A DNA stretch of 64,000 nt from Mycolicibacterium moriokaense (GCF_003347205.1 NZ_QQBJ01000007.1:124001-188000); one strand, 5' to 3'. Shown: positions 11,445 to 22,948, counted from the first letter of the stretch. Program-made: numbers and translations. The notes: generated by a model not told the origin, from the sequence alone.

Positions 11445-11858
11445 ATGACCAGCCATGTCACCTCGTCGGCCAAGGACGCGGTGCGCACCTTCAACAAGTA
11501 CGTGCTGAACCCGGCGATGTTGCTGCTGGCGGGACGCAGATGGTGGTACGCGGGCGTGATCCGGCACACCGGCCGGCGCACCGGCAAGAGCTATGCCACA
11601 CCCGTGGTGGTGACCCCGGTGACCGGTGACGGCTTCGTCATTCCGCTCCCGTACGGCACCGAGGTGGATTGGCTGCGCAATGTGGCGGCCGCAGGCAGGG
11701 CGACCGTCACCGTCGACGGTGAGACCTACGAGGTGCGCGAACCCGAGGTCATCACCGCGGCGGAGGCGGCGCCGCTGTTGCCGGCGCGTCGCAAACGCGA
11801 GTTCGCCCGGTTCGGCATCGGCCACTACGTCAGAGTGCAGCGAGTCGACCAGCTCTAG
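11445..11858 (+). CDS. Deazaflavin (F420)-dependent nitroreductase-family protein (Ddn-like)
   Basis: 137 aa. The features GRRTGKSYATPVVV (residues about 44-57) and WLRNVAAAGRATV are hallmarks of the Ddn/FDOR split beta-barrel family that uses coenzyme F420, common in mycobacteria. Ddn itself activates pretomanid and reduces quinones; the native role of this copy is unknown. The start codon is 44 nt from a DosR-like palindrome and has no clear Shine-Dalgarno, so a leaderless mRNA is likely. The Balon-like gene begins 26 nt downstream, probably co-transcribed. Confidence 0.88.
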   Translation: MTSHVTSSAKDAVRTFNKYVLNPAMLLLAGRRWWYAGVIRHTGRRTGKSYATPVVVTPVTGDGFVIPLPYGTEVDWLRNVAAAGRATVTVDGETYEVREPEVITAAEAAPLLPARRKREFARFGIGHYVRVQRVDQL

Positions 11859-11884
11859 CGGACACCGCGAGCGATAGGAAACTC

Positions 11885-12988
11885 ATGGAAACGCAACAGT
11901 TTCGGATACTCACCACCGCGCAGCCGCCCTTCGTGTCGATCTACATCGACGACTCTCGTGACACGGCCGAGGCGGACAGCACCCTCGATGCGCGATGGCG
12001 CGAGTTGCGGGGAGAGCTGAAGAGCGGGTGTGTGGACGAGCACGTCATATCCGAAGTGGCACAAGCGATCCTGCACAGTTCACCGGCGATCGGGCGGCGG
12101 GGGCGGGGCGTCATCGCCGGCGGCGATGGAGTGCTGATCAACGAGCACCTGCCGCATCCGCCCGCAGAGACCCTGCTTCGGACATCGGATTACCCGTTCG
12201 TCCTGCCGATGTTGGACGCGATGTGGCGCGGTGTCTACATCTTTGCCGCGGTCGATCACAACGGCGCCGATATCACGCTGCATCGCGGTGACACCGTCCA
12301 CACGGAAGCCGTTGGCGGTGAGGGCTACCCGGTGCACAAGCCGGTGACGTCGGGCTGGAACGGATACGACGATCACCAGCGATCGGCCGAAGAGGCGGTG
12401 CGGATGAATGTCCGGGCCACCGCGGACCGGCTCACCGAACTGGTGGACAAGACCGACGCGCAGGTGGTCTTCGTCTGCGGCGAAACGCGGTCCCGCAGCG
12501 ATGTGGTGTCTGCGCTGCCGCGGCGGGTGGCGCGCCGCGTCTCGCCGTGGCACGGCGGGGCGCTGGGCCATCGCATCAACGAGGCCGAGGCGCGCGATCA
12601 TCTCGACGGCGAGTTCGAGAGGCGCCGTGCCGCCGAGGTCGCCGAGGTCGCCGACCTCTACCTCGGCGAGCGTGGACGGCGGTCGGGCCTGGCGGTCGAG
12701 GGACTCGCCGCGGTGTGCGCCGCGCTGCGGGAGGGCTGCGTCGACACGCTGATAGTCGGCGATCTCGCCGACGCGACGGTGGTGACGGGGCAGAGTCGCA
12801 CCACCATCACGCCCGACGCGGACACGCTCTCGGACCTCGGCGAGCCGGTGCACCGGGTCGCACGGGCCGACGAGGCGTTGCCGTTCGTGGCGATCGCGAC
12901 CGACGCGTCACTGGTTCGGGCCGGCGCAGACATCGCGCCCGAACACGGCATCGCGGCGTTGCTGCGCTACGCGCCCAGCGACATCTGA
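11885..12988 (+). CDS. Rv2629/Balon-like protein, bacterial eRF1-fold ribosome factor
   Basis: 367 aa, the length of Rv2629. The N-terminal part carries RGRGVIAGGDGVLINEHLP, the middle has VFVCGETRSRSDVVSALP, and the C-terminal third looks like an eRF1 domain 3/L7Ae-like fold (VDTLIVGDLADATVV). From memory, this family is related to archaeal/eukaryotic release factor eRF1 and includes Balon, a hibernation factor that occupies the ribosomal A site; the mycobacterial members are DosR-linked. A Shine-Dalgarno-like ATAGGAAA precedes the ATG. It converges on a USP gene with a 6-nt gap. The role in hibernation is inferred from the family. Confidence 0.88.
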   Translation: METQQFRILTTAQPPFVSIYIDDSRDTAEADSTLDARWRELRGELKSGCVDEHVISEVAQAILHSSPAIGRRGRGVIAGGDGVLINEHLPHPPAETLLRTSDYPFVLPMLDAMWRGVYIFAAVDHNGADITLHRGDTVHTEAVGGEGYPVHKPVTSGWNGYDDHQRSAEEAVRMNVRATADRLTELVDKTDAQVVFVCGETRSRSDVVSALPRRVARRVSPWHGGALGHRINEAEARDHLDGEFERRRAAEVAEVADLYLGERGRRSGLAVEGLAAVCAALREGCVDTLIVGDLADATVVTGQSRTTITPDADTLSDLGEPVHRVARADEALPFVAIATDASLVRAGADIAPEHGIAALLRYAPSDI

Positions 12989-12994
12989 GAAGCC

Positions 12995-13762
12995 TCAGCC
13001 ACGGACAACCAGTGCGGAGGAGTCCGCATGATGGAGGACCGGATGGCCTGTCGGGCCGATGATCTCGGCCAGTTCGCCGGCGTCGGCGCCGGCGATGACG
13101 GCCAGTTGCACCCGTTCGGCGTGCTTCTTCAGGAAGTCCGCCACGTCGGCGGAGTCGCCGATCGGGTAGACGTGCACGTCGGGGTATCGCCGATGCCAGC
13201 CCTGCGCGGTCTCTCGCTCGCCGAGCAGCAGCACAGGAGCATGACGCAGCGCGGCCTCTTCCATCGCCTGCTCGACCACGGCGTCGTTCCCCGGCTTGGC
13301 GGCGGCGACGATCCAGTTGATGTCCCTGAGGGCGGTGCCGCTCTGCGGACGGATGACGGCAACGGGGCAGTGTGCACCTTCGGCGAGTTCGGTTGCGGTG
13401 GAACCGAGGATCGCTTGCGCGTATCCGCCGATACCCACCGAGCCGACGCAGATCAGTGCGGCATCCCGGGACGCCGCGACGAGCGTCGTGCCCGGCAGAC
13501 CTTCCAGGATCGTGGACTCTACCTCGACCGGCTTGCCGGACGACTGGATGGCCACCTGTGCCGCCTCCAGTACCGCCCGGCCATGGTGGATGTCTTCGTA
13601 GTACGCTTCGGAGCCCAGATGAGTTGCCTTGGCCACGTAGACCAATCGCAGCGGCACACCCCGCTTGACGGCCTCCTCGACCGCCCACTTTGCGGCGTGA
13701 ATCGCCGTGTCGGATCCGTCGATTCCGACGATCACCGGTGACGTGGAGTTGGTGTCGGCCAT
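12995..13762 (-). CDS. Tandem-domain universal stress protein
   Basis: 255 aa. The first UspA domain is complete, with VGIDGSDTAIHAAKWAV at the start and the ATP-binding motif GSVGIGGYAQAILGS at about residues 113-127. The second half is a shorter, degenerate USP-like domain without a clear nucleotide motif. ATG 13762 is preferred over an upstream frame start at 13858: GGGAG lies upstream and the extra residues look non-conserved. A weak DosR-like site (13824-13837) lies 68 nt upstream. It converges with the Balon-like gene. Confidence 0.9.
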   Translation of the reverse strand: MADTNSTSPVIVGIDGSDTAIHAAKWAVEEAVKRGVPLRLVYVAKATHLGSEAYYEDIHHGRAVLEAAQVAIQSSGKPVEVESTILEGLPGTTLVAASRDAALICVGSVGIGGYAQAILGSTATELAEGAHCPVAVIRPQSGTALRDINWIVAAAKPGNDAVVEQAMEEAALRHAPVLLLGERETAQGWHRRYPDVHVYPIGDSADVADFLKKHAERVQLAVIAGADAGELAEIIGPTGHPVLHHADSSALVVRG

Positions 13763-13823
13763 CGGAGGACTCCCGTTCGCTCGATTCAACCCGACGGTAT
13801 GGCCGACGGCCGTTGCGCCGATG

Positions 13824-13837
13824 GGGCACTTGGTCAT
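13824..13837. promoter_or_regulatory. Weak DosR-like box upstream of the USP gene
   Basis: GGGCACTTGGTCAT matches the DosR core at only about 8 of 14 positions. It is listed because its centre is 68 nt from the USP start at 13762, within the spacing class of the stronger sites. Confidence 0.3.
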
Positions 13838-13861
13838 CGCCGCGACGCCGATGGTCATCGG

Positions 13862-16477
13862 CTAGGACGCCCGAGCACGCAGCCGATCGGGGTGGCTGAA
13901 GTGCGCCGCGCGGCGGTGCACCCGATGCGCGTGCCCACGCGTGCGCAGGGGAGCCAACGCCGGCCGTATCGGCTCGGAATAGAACACCGACTTGGTGATC
14001 TCGACCAACACGAGGTAGCCGACGGTCAGAGTGACCAGCGCGGCGAAGAACTGCCACGGCAGCGGCGTGAAACCGAGTCGCGCGCTCAGCGGTGACAGGG
14101 TGAGCGCGATGCCGACCGCGATCACCGACATCGTCGCCGACACCAGCAGCCGACTCGGGCGGCTACGGAAGAACGGCACCCGCCTGGTCCGGATCGCGAA
14201 GATGATCAGCGTCTGCGTCGCCAGCGATTCCACGAACCAGCCGGTGCGGAACTCGACCGGTCCCGCGTGCAGCACGCCGAGCATCAGGCCGAACGTCAGG
14301 AAGTCGAACAGCGAACTGATCGGACCGAAGGTCAGCATGAATCTGCGGATGAAGGCGATGTTCCAATGCGATGGCGCGTGCAATTGGTCGTCGTCGACCC
14401 GGTCCGCGGGGATCGCCAGCTGGGAGCTGTCGTAGAGGAGATTGTTGAGAAGTATCTGACTGGGCAGCATCGGCAGAAACGGAAGTACTGCCGATGCCGC
14501 CGCTGCGCTGAACATGTTGCCGAAGTTGCTTGAGGTGCCCATCAATACGTATTTGATGGTGTTGGCGAAGATGCGCCTGCCCTCGGCGACTCCGGCCGCG
14601 AGGACACCCAGGTCCTTGTCCAGCAGCACGACGTCCGCGGCATCCTTGGCCACGTCGGTGCCGGTGTCGACGGAGATCCCGACATCGGCGGAATGCAGTG
14701 CGAGCGCATCGTTGACACCGTCGCCGAGGAACCCCACCGACCGGCCGGTGTGCCGCAGCGACGAGATGAGCTGGGCCTTCTGCTCCGGGGAGATGCGCGC
14801 GAAGATGGTGTGGTCGCGCGCCACGGAATCGATATCGTCGCTGCCGACGTTGTCGAGTTGGGCGCCGGTGATGGTGCCCTTGGAGGCCAGTCCCAGGTCC
14901 GCGCATACCTTTTCGGCGACCTGCGGGTTGTCGCCGGTGGCGATCTTGACCTCGATACCGAGGGCGGCGAGTTGTGCCAGCGAGTCGCGCGCCGCCGCCT
15001 TCGGGTTGTCCGCGAACACCAGAAATCCCTGCAGCGTGAGTGCCGTTTCGTCGGCGGCGGCCAACCGCGTCAGCCCGCCGGCGGGCCGGGTGGCCACCGC
15101 GACGACGCGCCGGCCGTCGGCGAACAGGTGCGCCAGTGTGCGCTGCGCGACCGCGGGCGCCTCGGCGCAGCACGCCATGATCTGCTCCGGCGCCCCCTTG
15201 ACCACCAGGATCCTGCCGTGGTCGGTGTCGACGAGCGCCGAGGTGGCCCGGCGGGCGTGGTCGAACGGAAGTACGGCGATCCGCGTGACGCCGGGGACGT
15301 CGTGCTGATCGCGCCACAGCGCGGTGTCGAGGTCGTTGGCGCTGACCCCGCCGGTTGCCGGGTCGACATCGGTTGCCAGCAGGCCGAGTTCGCGCACCGA
15401 GTCGGCGTGCGCGCCCGCCGGGTCCACGGCGTCGATGAGCTCGATCCGCCCCTCGGTCAGGGTGCCGGTCTTGTCGGTGATCAGGATGTCGATGTCGCCG
15501 AGGTCCTCGATGCACACCAACCGCTTCACCAGGACTTTGAGGCGTGCCAGGCGCCTGGATCCGGTGGCGAGGCTGGTGCTGACGATGGCCGGCAGCAGCT
15601 GAGGGGTGATTCCGACGGCGATCGCCAAGCCGAACAAGGCGGAATCGATCAGCGGTCGTTGCAGCAGCAGGTTGGTGACGATGATGACCACGGTGAGCGT
15701 GAGCGCCACCCACAGCAACAAATAAGAGAATCTGCGCAACCCGGCTTGGAAGTCGGTCTCGGGCTCGCGTTCGCCCAATCCCGAGGCAATGCGGCCGAAT
15801 TCGGCATCGGCGCCGGTCGCGTACACCACGCCAGTCGCCTCGCCGGCACTGACCACCGTGCCCATGAACGCGATGACCTTCGGGTCGTCGCTGTCGGTCG
15901 TCGCGGGCTCTGCGGCTTTCTCACTGGCCGTCGACTCGCCGGTGAGGATGCTTTCGTTGCACTCCAACCCGTTCACGTCGATCAGCCGGACGTCGGCCGG
16001 TACCAGCTCACCCATCTCCAGCCGGACCACGTCGCCGGGCACCAGCCGGTTGACGTCGGTCCGGCCGTAGCGGCCGTCACGCCGAACCACCGCGGTGTGG
16101 CTGATCGCGGAATGCAGGGCCGCACTGGCGCGTTCGGCCCGGTACTCGTTGATGAAGCCCAACCCGATGCTGATCACCAGGATGATGCCGATGATGACCG
16201 CCTGGGTGCTGTCGCCCAGGAAGAACGACAACACCGCCGTGACCGCCAGCAGGGCGAGCACCGCGTTGTTGAGTTGACGGGCCAGCACCGCCGCCGCGCT
16301 GACCCGATGCGTGCGAACGGAATTCGGGCCGATCGCCGCCAACCGTCGGTCGGCCTGGTCCGTGGTCAGGCCGTCGACGGAGGTCTTCAGCCGCGCGAAC
16401 ACGTCCGACAGCGAAGCGCCGGCGACGTCTCGCCGATTCGTGGCGATATCGTCGGCAAGCGCCGTCACAGGCGTCAC
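13862..16477 (-). CDS. mgtA: P-type cation ATPase, MgtA/MgtB-like (P3B)
   Basis: 871 aa. Actuator motif ILTGEST is near residue 175, phosphorylation motif DKTGTLTEG near residue 333, and [10 protein letters not shown] follows in the nucleotide domain, with about ten hydrophobic segments. The N-terminal cation-ATPase domain and [14 protein letters not shown] resemble magnesium importers MgtA/MgtB rather than CtpF calcium-type pumps. GTG start at 16475-16477 overlaps the ppsA stop as GTGA, so a much longer in-frame upstream extension is rejected. Co-translation with PEP synthase is notable because that enzyme needs Mg2+. Ion specificity is inferred from similarity only. Confidence 0.88.
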   Translation of the reverse strand: MTPVTALADDIATNRRDVAGASLSDVFARLKTSVDGLTTDQADRRLAAIGPNSVRTHRVSAAAVLARQLNNAVLALLAVTAVLSFFLGDSTQAVIIGIILVISIGLGFINEYRAERASAALHSAISHTAVVRRDGRYGRTDVNRLVPGDVVRLEMGELVPADVRLIDVNGLECNESILTGESTASEKAAEPATTDSDDPKVIAFMGTVVSAGEATGVVYATGADAEFGRIASGLGEREPETDFQAGLRRFSYLLLWVALTLTVVIIVTNLLLQRPLIDSALFGLAIAVGITPQLLPAIVSTSLATGSRRLARLKVLVKRLVCIEDLGDIDILITDKTGTLTEGRIELIDAVDPAGAHADSVRELGLLATDVDPATGGVSANDLDTALWRDQHDVPGVTRIAVLPFDHARRATSALVDTDHGRILVVKGAPEQIMACCAEAPAVAQRTLAHLFADGRRVVAVATRPAGGLTRLAAADETALTLQGFLVFADNPKAAARDSLAQLAALGIEVKIATGDNPQVAEKVCADLGLASKGTITGAQLDNVGSDDIDSVARDHTIFARISPEQKAQLISSLRHTGRSVGFLGDGVNDALALHSADVGISVDTGTDVAKDAADVVLLDKDLGVLAAGVAEGRRIFANTIKYVLMGTSSNFGNMFSAAAASAVLPFLPMLPSQILLNNLLYDSSQLAIPADRVDDDQLHAPSHWNIAFIRRFMLTFGPISSLFDFLTFGLMLGVLHAGPVEFRTGWFVESLATQTLIIFAIRTRRVPFFRSRPSRLLVSATMSVIAVGIALTLSPLSARLGFTPLPWQFFAALVTLTVGYLVLVEITKSVFYSEPIRPALAPLRTRGHAHRVHRRAAHFSHPDRLRARAS

Positions 16478-18753
16478 CGGGCAGCTTCGAGGAGGATGCG
16501 CCGTTCTGCTGCGGCGATCACCCGGCGCGCGGCGTCCACCGCATCGGGGTTGACAGAGACGGACGTGATGCCCATCCGAACGAGATGTTCCGCGAAGGCC
16601 GGCTTGGTCGACGGCGCCTGTCCGCACAGCGACGACGTGATTCCGTGTTTGCGTGCAGCGCCGATGATCTGGCCGATGGCGTCGAGGACGGCCGGGTCGG
16701 ACTCGTCGAACAACTCGGCGCAGACATCGGAATCGCGGTCGACGCCGAGCATCAGCTGGGTCAGATCGTTGCTGCCGATCGATACGCCGTCGATGCCCAT
16801 GCCGATGTATTCCGGCAGCCAGTGCACGACCGAGGGCACTTCGGCCATCACCCATCGGTGCAGACCGCGCTGGCGTCCCAGCGGGCCGGCGTCGACCAGT
16901 GACAGGCACGATTCGAGCTCCCACTTGGTGCGCACGAACGGGATCATCAACCCGACGTTGGGCGACTGCTCGCGGACACGGGACAGCGCCTCGAGTTCGA
17001 GCGCGAACAGATCGGGCTCTTTGACGTACCGGTAGCAGCCGCGATACCCGATCATCGGGTTGTGTTCGACCGGCTCGTAGGCCTCGCCGCCTGTCAAACC
17101 CCGAAACTCGTTGGTGCGGAAATCGGTTGCGCGATAGATGACGGGGCGGGGCGCGAAAGCCGCCGCGATCCGCCCGACAGAGGCGACCATTTTCTCGACC
17201 AGGATGTTCTGCTCGCCGTGCGCCATCAGATCCCGCGGGTGGCGGCCGGCGAGCGCCTCGGTCAGCATGAACTCGGCCCGCAGCAGACCGACACCGTCGA
17301 CCGCCTGTGCGGCAACGGCTTCCGCGGAGTCCGGCATCGCCAGGTTGACGTACACCTTGGTGCCGGTCACCTCCACGGGTGCCTGCGTCGGGGCGCTGTG
17401 CTGGGACACCGACACTGTCGGTGCCGTCTCGATCCGGCCGGACACCACCTCGCCGCGCGCTCCGTCGACGGTCACCGTCGTGCCGTCGTGGAGGTCCCTG
17501 GTCGCCGTGCGGGTGCCGACGACACACGGCACGCCCAGTTCGCGCGCCACGATGGCGGCGTGGCACGTCATCCCGCCGGTGTCGGTCACCAGTGCGGCCG
17601 CGCGGCGGATGGTCGGCAGCCAGTCGGGGTTGGTCATCTGGGCGACCAGGATTTCACCCTCCTGCAGGCGCTCACCCTCGTCGGGCGTGTCCAGCACACG
17701 CACCTTGCCCGAGGCGGTGCCAGGTGCTGCCGCCAGGCCACGGGCCAGCACCACGTGCTTGTCCGTCGGCGCGGGAGTGGTGTGCCCCAGTGTCGTGATC
17801 GGCCGGGCCTGCACCAGGTAGGTCTTGCCGTTCGCGATCGCCCATTCGGTGTCCTGCGGGCAGCCGTTGTGCCGTTCGGTCGCGATCGCCAACTGGGCGA
17901 TCGACCGTAGCTCGTCGTCGGTGAGGACGCGGGAGTCGGCCTGCGCCTCGTCGAGATCGATGACGGTGTCGCGGCCGTCGTCACCGCGGACGATCTTGAA
18001 TGCCTTGTGGCCCAGCCGGACAGCGAGGGTCTGCAAGTTGTCCTTGGCGACGATGTAGGTGTCGGGCTCGACCTCGCCGGACACCACGACCTCGCCGAGA
18101 CCGAAGGCGCCCTCGATGACCACCCGGTCCTGCGCGCCGTTGCTCGGATCGGCGGTGAACGCCACGCCCGCCTTCTCCGAGTCCACCATCTGCTGTACGA
18201 CGACGGCCATCGCGGGGTCGCCGGTGAAGCCGCGGCTGGCGCGGTAGGTGATGACGCGCGGGCTGAACAGCGACATCCAGCAGCGGATCACGGCGTCGAG
18301 CACGCCGTCGTCGCCGCTGACGTTCGTGATGGTGGCGTTCATGCCTGCGAAGGAGGCGTCGGCACCGTCCTCGCCGGTCGCCGACGAGCGCACCGCGACG
18401 ACCGCGCCGGAGCCGAGACCGTGGTAAGCGGGAAGGATCAGGCGCCGCACGGCGTCGTCGACGCCGGCCTTGTGCACCAACCCCTGCATGCGCTGACACA
18501 GCTCCGAGAGCCGGGTGGTGTCGCTGACATTGTCGAGCGCTTCGCGGTGCAGCGCGCTGAGTTCCGCATCCACTCCGCCGGATCGGATCGAGTCCCGGTA
18601 ACAGTCCCGCAGCAGCACGAACCCCGGCGGGACAGGCAGCGCAGCGGCCACCAGTTCACCCATGTTCGCACCCTTGCCGCCGGCCTCCTCGGCGTCGTTG
18701 ATCGTCAGCCGCGAGATATCGCGGACGTACCTGTCGTCACTTCGAGAGCCCAT
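16474..18753 (-). CDS. ppsA: Phosphoenolpyruvate synthase/pyruvate phosphate dikinase-like enzyme
   Basis: 759 aa. The order is an N-terminal ATP-grasp domain ([26 protein letters not shown]), a swivelling phosphohistidine domain with catalytic His in [15 protein letters not shown] near residue 395, and a C-terminal PEP-binding barrel ([16 protein letters not shown]). The length fits PEP synthase. It makes PEP from pyruvate and ATP, a route for gluconeogenesis or carbon redistribution. The ATG at 18751-18753 has GGGTGAG upstream; longer readings cross the DosR-like boxes. It is first in a two-gene unit with mgtA and divergent from otsB1. Confidence 0.93.
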   Translation of the reverse strand: MGSRSDDRYVRDISRLTINDAEEAGGKGANMGELVAAALPVPPGFVLLRDCYRDSIRSGGVDAELSALHREALDNVSDTTRLSELCQRMQGLVHKAGVDDAVRRLILPAYHGLGSGAVVAVRSSATGEDGADASFAGMNATITNVSGDDGVLDAVIRCWMSLFSPRVITYRASRGFTGDPAMAVVVQQMVDSEKAGVAFTADPSNGAQDRVVIEGAFGLGEVVVSGEVEPDTYIVAKDNLQTLAVRLGHKAFKIVRGDDGRDTVIDLDEAQADSRVLTDDELRSIAQLAIATERHNGCPQDTEWAIANGKTYLVQARPITTLGHTTPAPTDKHVVLARGLAAAPGTASGKVRVLDTPDEGERLQEGEILVAQMTNPDWLPTIRRAAALVTDTGGMTCHAAIVARELGVPCVVGTRTATRDLHDGTTVTVDGARGEVVSGRIETAPTVSVSQHSAPTQAPVEVTGTKVYVNLAMPDSAEAVAAQAVDGVGLLRAEFMLTEALAGRHPRDLMAHGEQNILVEKMVASVGRIAAAFAPRPVIYRATDFRTNEFRGLTGGEAYEPVEHNPMIGYRGCYRYVKEPDLFALELEALSRVREQSPNVGLMIPFVRTKWELESCLSLVDAGPLGRQRGLHRWVMAEVPSVVHWLPEYIGMGIDGVSIGSNDLTQLMLGVDRDSDVCAELFDESDPAVLDAIGQIIGAARKHGITSSLCGQAPSTKPAFAEHLVRMGITSVSVNPDAVDAARRVIAAAERRILLEAAR

Positions 18754-18810
18754 AGGCTCACCCTGTTCCTCGGTCCCGGGTCGTCGTAGCGCCTTCAGGA
18801 CCGCATCGGG

Positions 18811-18824
18811 TCGGCAAAAGTCCC
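18811..18824. promoter_or_regulatory. DosR-like half-site upstream of ppsA
   Basis: AAAAGTCCCGAA (18816-18827) is a perfect right half of the extended DosR consensus; the left half is poor. The site centre is 64.5 nt from the ppsA ATG at 18753. Confidence 0.5.
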
Positions 18825-18833
18825 GAATGCGGA

Positions 18834-18847
18834 GGGCATTAGGTCCC
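18834..18847. promoter_or_regulatory. DosR-like box, middle of the ppsA/otsB1 divergent promoter
   Basis: GGGCATTAGGTCCC agrees with the core at 11-12 of 14 positions. It lies between the two flanking sites and could cooperate with either. Confidence 0.6.
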
Positions 18848-18861
18848 CGGCTGTGAGGCGT

Positions 18862-18875
18862 GGGACTTCGGGCCC
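18862..18875. promoter_or_regulatory. DosR-like box upstream of otsB1
   Basis: GGGACTTCGGGCCC has a perfect left half (GGGACT) and a GGGCCC right arm. Its centre is 66 nt from the otsB1 ATG at 18935, inside the spacing class of Shine-Dalgarno-led genes. Confidence 0.65.
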
Positions 18876-18934
18876 TTCCGCCGGCGCCGCGGACGCGGTC
18901 ACATGACAGCGTCGACAAGCCAAGGAGCGTGGGG

Positions 18935-21900
18935 ATGAGGCTGCCCGTCTTTATCGACCCGCGGTATCACGACGCAGTGATTTTCGACCTCGACGGCGTG
19001 GTGACCGATACTGCCGCGATCCACGCCGCGGCGTGGAAGGCATTGTTCGACGATTACCTGGCACGCCGGCCGGAGGCCCGGGGCGAGGATCACGGCGCGT
19101 TCACCGACGACGACTACCGCAACTTCGTCGACGGCAAGCCCCGGCTGGACGGCGTGGCGGACTTTCTCGAGTCGCGGGGAATCTCGCTGCCCTGGGGCGA
19201 TGACGGCGACCGCGGCGAGAATTCGGTGTGCGGGCTGGGCAGTCGCAAGCAGCAGCTGTTCGCCGACCTGTTGGCCGACGGGGTGCCGATATTCGATTCC
19301 ACGGTCGAGGTGGTGCGCGAGTTGAGGGCCGCCGACATCGGTACGGCCGTCATCTCGTCGAGCCGCAACTGTGCCCGAATACTGGCTGCCGCCGGTCTTT
19401 CCGAACTCTTCGGAGTCAGGATCGACGGAGAGGTCGCCCGCGAGCTGCACCTGCCCGGCAAGCCGAACCCGGCGATCATGGTGGAAGCCGCGAGCCGGCT
19501 GGGGGTGCGCCCCGACAGGTGCGTCGTCGTCGAAGACGCCATCGCAGGTGTGACGGCCGGCCGCGACGGCGGCTTCGGTCTGGTCATCGGCGTCGACCGC
19601 ACGGGACAGGGCGATGAGTTGCGTCGGTCAGGCGCCGACGTCGTGGTGCCCGACCTGATAGCCGTGACGGTGCGCAGCGGCTATGAACGGGTCGCCGCGA
19701 TGGCCGATGCGCTCGAAGGCTACGGCGAGATCGCCCCGCTGGCCGCCACCCGGCAGCCGGTCGTGCTGCTGGATTTCGATGGCACGGTATCGGAAATCGT
19801 CAATGATCCGAATGCGGCGACGTTGGTGGCCGGAGCGCGCGAAATACTCGAGGCCCTCTCTGCGCGGTGCCCGGTCGCGGTGGTCAGCGGTCGCAGTCTC
19901 GACGACATCCGGGACAGGGTCGGCATCGCCGGAATCTGGTACGCGGGTAGCCACGGCTTCGAGCTGGTGTCCCCCGACGGCACACATCACCAGAACGACG
20001 CCGGGGCCGCGGCGATCGCGAGCCTGCAGAAGGCGGCAACCGATCTGAAGGGCCGACTGGCCGAGATCGACGGGGTCCTGGTGGAAGACAAGCGGTTCGC
20101 GGTGGCCATCCACTACCGGAACGTCGCCCCCGATCGGGTCAACGACATCGCAGCGGCCGTCCGGATCATCGCGAACCGCGACGGCCTGCGCGTCACCGGG
20201 GGCCGGATGGTCTACGAGTTGCGACCAGATGTCGACTGGGACAAGGGAAAAACCGTCGAGTGGATCCTCGACAGGATCGACGGTGCGTCTCTTGTGCTTC
20301 CCATCTACATCGGTGACGACATAACCGACGAGGATGCGTTCGACGCGATCCGGCACAAGGGGATCGGTGTCGCGGTTCGTCACCCGGAGACGGGCGACCG
20401 GCGATCAGCGGGGCGATACTCGCTCGCCGATCCAACGGCGGTATGCATGTTCCTCGGCCGCCTGAACTGTCAACTCGCCGAGGAGCAGGACCGCGACAAC
20501 AACCCATGGGCGTTGACGTTCGGCGGATATCAGCCGGGCGCCGAAAGGCTGCGAGAAGCGTTGTGCACCTTGGGCAACGGCTATATGTCAGTACGGGGTG
20601 CGGCACCGGAGTGCGCGGCGGGCGAGTCTCACTATCCGGGCACCTACGCGGCGGGAATCTTCAATCGCCTCACCGACGAGGTGGCGGGCGTCCAGATCGA
20701 CAACGAGAGCCTGGTCAACCTGCCGAACTGGCTACCCCTCACATTCCGCGTCGACGGCGGCCCGTGGTTCGACATCGATGCAGCGGACCTGTCGTCCTAC
20801 CTCGTCACGCTCGATCTGCGGCGGGCCACGCTGACCCGTGAATTCGCGTTCCGCGACCAGGAGGGACGCACCATCGGGGTGCGACAACGCCGGTTCGTCG
20901 CGATGCATCTACCGCACGTCGGGGGAATCGAGACGACCGTGCGTGCCGTCGACTGGTCCGGGCGGGTCGAATTCCGGACGCTGATCGACGGCGACGTGCA
21001 GAACTTGGGCGTCGAACGATATCGGGCGCTCGCATCGCGCCACCTCCGCGTCACCGAATTACGAGAACTGTCAGAGGAATCCGTTCTGCTGATCGCCGAG
21101 ACAGTCGAGTCGAGAATCAGGGTGGCCGTAGCGATGCGCAACACCGTCCGCCGCGGTGACGACTGGTTACCCGCGAAGCGCCTGCCCGTCAGGGAGGCCA
21201 GCCGAATCGGCCAGCGCATCTGCGTCGATCTGGCGCGCGGACAGTCGGCCACCGTGGAGAAGGTCGCCTGCCTCTACACCAGTCGTGATCACGGCATCTC
21301 GGAGCCGGCTGATGCCGCTGCGCGTGAGCTCGAACGCGCCGGCAACTTCGATGAACTCGAAGAGGGACACCATTTGGCGTGGGCGCACCTGTGGGAGCGC
21401 TTCAACATCGAGATGGGCCGCGATGCCGACCTGTTGCGCATCGTCCGCCTGCATCAACTCCATCTGCTGCAAACTCTTTCCCCCCATACCGCTGACCTGG
21501 ACGTCGGGGTGCCCGCGCGCGGTCTGCACGGTGAGGCCTATCGCGGACACGTCTTCTGGGATGAGCTGTTCGTCTTCCCGGTCACCAACATGCGGTTGCC
21601 GAAGGTCACCCAGTCGTTGTTGTTGTACCGCTACCGTCGGCTGCCCGAAGCACGCCGCGCGGCGCACGAGGCCGGCTATGCCGGGGCGATGTTCCCGTGG
21701 CAGTCGGGCAGCGACGGGCGGGAGGAAAGCCAGCGGCTGCACCTGAACCCGCGATCGGGCCGGTGGAATCCTGACGCCAGCTCGCGGGCGTACCACATCG
21801 GCCTCGCCATCGCCTACAACGTGTGGCAGCACTATCAGGTGACCGGCGACATCGGCTTCCTGATCGACTACGGGGCCGAGATGCTCGCCGAGATCGCACG

Positions 21901-22885
21901 GTTCTGGGTCAGCCTGGCCACCTTCGACGACGCCCGCCAGCGGTATGTGATCCGCGGCGTCATCGGGCCCGACGAGTTCCATTCCGGTTATCCCGGCAAG
22001 GACTACGACGGCGTCGACAACAACGCCTACAGCAACGTTCTGGCTGTCTGGGTGATCGCCAGGGCGATCGAGGCCCTCGACCGCATCCCGCTGTACTACC
22101 GACTTGCGTTGCTGGAGACGCTGCGCATCAGCGACGAGGATCTGGCGCAGTGGGAGGACGTGAGCCGACGGATGTTCGTGCCGTTCCACGACGGCGTCAT
22201 CAGCCAATTCGAGGGATACGAGAATCTGAAAGAGCTGGACTGGCAGCGCTGTCGGGCCCGGTACGACAACCTGCAGCGCCTCGATCGGATCCTGGAGGCG
22301 GAGAACGACAGCGTGAACAACTACAAGGCATCCAAACAGGCCGACGCGCTGATGTTGTTCTACCTGTTCTCCGCCGACGAGCTCTACGAGTTGTTCGACC
22401 GGCTCGGATACCAGTTCGCGCCCAACCAGATCCCCATGACCATCGAGTACTACCGATCCCGCACTTCCCACGGTTCGACGCTGAGCGCGGTGGTGCATTC
22501 CTGGGTGATGGCGCGCGGTAACCGGCATCAGGCGATGCAGTATTTCGCCGATGCTCTGGCGTCCGACATCGTCGACATCCAGCAGGGAACCACCGCCGAG
22601 GGTATCCATCTGGCCGCGATGGCGGGCAGCATCGATCTGCTGCAGCGATGCTTCACCGGCCTGGAGATCCGGGGCGATCGCATCGTCGTCGGGCCGCTGT
22701 GGCCGAAGTCGGCAGGCAAGTTGGAGTTCACATTCCGGTACCGCGGTCACCGGATGCGCCTGGCGGTCAGCGGACGGGACGCAACCCTCAGCGCAGAGCC
22801 GGGAGATGCGTCGCCGGTGCTGGTGGAGTGCCGCGGAAAGACGAAATCCTTGATGGCGGGCGGCACCGTCGAGTTCGATAGCTGA
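18935..22885 (+). CDS. otsB1: Three-domain OtsB1 protein: beta-PGM-like HAD, trehalose-phosphatase, GH65 phosphorylase
   Basis: 1316 aa, close to Rv2006 (1327 aa). Residues about 1-245 form a beta-phosphoglucomutase-type HAD domain ([10 protein letters not shown]). Residues about 270-510 form a trehalose-6-phosphate-phosphatase domain with [10 protein letters not shown] near 280 and [10 protein letters not shown] near 460. Residues about 520-1310 are a glycoside hydrolase 65 domain with GPDEFHSGY near 1010, whose Glu is the expected general acid. The three activities could link trehalose phosphorolysis to glucose-phosphate metabolism. ATG 18935 has AAGGAG upstream; an in-frame start at 18860 would cover the DosR-like box and is rejected. 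Rv2006 is a DosR-regulon gene. Confidence 0.93.
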   Translation: MRLPVFIDPRYHDAVIFDLDGVVTDTAAIHAAAWKALFDDYLARRPEARGEDHGAFTDDDYRNFVDGKPRLDGVADFLESRGISLPWGDDGDRGENSVCGLGSRKQQLFADLLADGVPIFDSTVEVVRELRAADIGTAVISSSRNCARILAAAGLSELFGVRIDGEVARELHLPGKPNPAIMVEAASRLGVRPDRCVVVEDAIAGVTAGRDGGFGLVIGVDRTGQGDELRRSGADVVVPDLIAVTVRSGYERVAAMADALEGYGEIAPLAATRQPVVLLDFDGTVSEIVNDPNAATLVAGAREILEALSARCPVAVVSGRSLDDIRDRVGIAGIWYAGSHGFELVSPDGTHHQNDAGAAAIASLQKAATDLKGRLAEIDGVLVEDKRFAVAIHYRNVAPDRVNDIAAAVRIIANRDGLRVTGGRMVYELRPDVDWDKGKTVEWILDRIDGASLVLPIYIGDDITDEDAFDAIRHKGIGVAVRHPETGDRRSAGRYSLADPTAVCMFLGRLNCQLAEEQDRDNNPWALTFGGYQPGAERLREALCTLGNGYMSVRGAAPECAAGESHYPGTYAAGIFNRLTDEVAGVQIDNESLVNLPNWLPLTFRVDGGPWFDIDAADLSSYLVTLDLRRATLTREFAFRDQEGRTIGVRQRRFVAMHLPHVGGIETTVRAVDWSGRVEFRTLIDGDVQNLGVERYRALASRHLRVTELRELSEESVLLIAETVESRIRVAVAMRNTVRRGDDWLPAKRLPVREASRIGQRICVDLARGQSATVEKVACLYTSRDHGISEPADAAARELERAGNFDELEEGHHLAWAHLWERFNIEMGRDADLLRIVRLHQLHLLQTLSPHTADLDVGVPARGLHGEAYRGHVFWDELFVFPVTNMRLPKVTQSLLLYRYRRLPEARRAAHEAGYAGAMFPWQSGSDGREESQRLHLNPRSGRWNPDASSRAYHIGLAIAYNVWQHYQVTGDIGFLIDYGAEMLAEIARFWVSLATFDDARQRYVIRGVIGPDEFHSGYPGKDYDGVDNNAYSNVLAVWVIARAIEALDRIPLYYRLALLETLRISDEDLAQWEDVSRRMFVPFHDGVISQFEGYENLKELDWQRCRARYDNLQRLDRILEAENDSVNNYKASKQADALMLFYLFSADELYELFDRLGYQFAPNQIPMTIEYYRSRTSHGSTLSAVVHSWVMARGNRHQAMQYFADALASDIVDIQQGTTAEGIHLAAMAGSIDLLQRCFTGLEIRGDRIVVGPLWPKSAGKLEFTFRYRGHRMRLAVSGRDATLSAEPGDASPVLVECRGKTKSLMAGGTVEFDS

Positions 22886-22912
22886 GCCCATTTCAGCGCA
22901 TGTGTCGAGTGT

Positions 22913-22926
22913 GGGCCAAAAGGCCC
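22913..22926. promoter_or_regulatory. Distal DosR-like box of the hemerythrin-ATPase gene
   Basis: GGGCC-AAAA-GGCCC is a perfect palindrome matching the DosR core at 11-12 of 14 positions. It lies 22 nt (centre to centre) upstream of a second box. It might also fold as a weak hairpin after otsB1, but no T-run follows. Confidence 0.6.
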
Positions 22927-22934
22927 GCCCGGCA

Positions 22935-22948
22935 GGGAATTGCGACCC
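22935..22948. promoter_or_regulatory. Proximal DosR-like box of the hemerythrin-ATPase gene
   Basis: GGGAATTGCGACCC lies inside a perfect 8-bp inverted repeat (CGGCAGGG/CCCTGCCG, 22930-22953). It matches the core at 10 of 14. Its centre is 69.5 nt from the GTG start at 23011. Confidence 0.5.

Noticed and set aside
12984-12997. CTGAG-AAGC-CTCAG as a terminator between the Balon-like and USP genes
   Set aside because: The 5-bp stem is too weak to call with confidence and overlaps both stop codons.
14693-17035. 780-codon open frame antisense to mgtA and ppsA
   Set aside because: It is a high-GC shadow: no domain is visible, and both opposite-strand genes carry full catalytic motifs.
22913-22926. 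GGGCC-AAAA-GGCCC as the otsB1 terminator
   Set aside because: There is no T-run, it closely resembles the DosR core, and a second box lies 22 nt away. A terminator role is not fully excluded.
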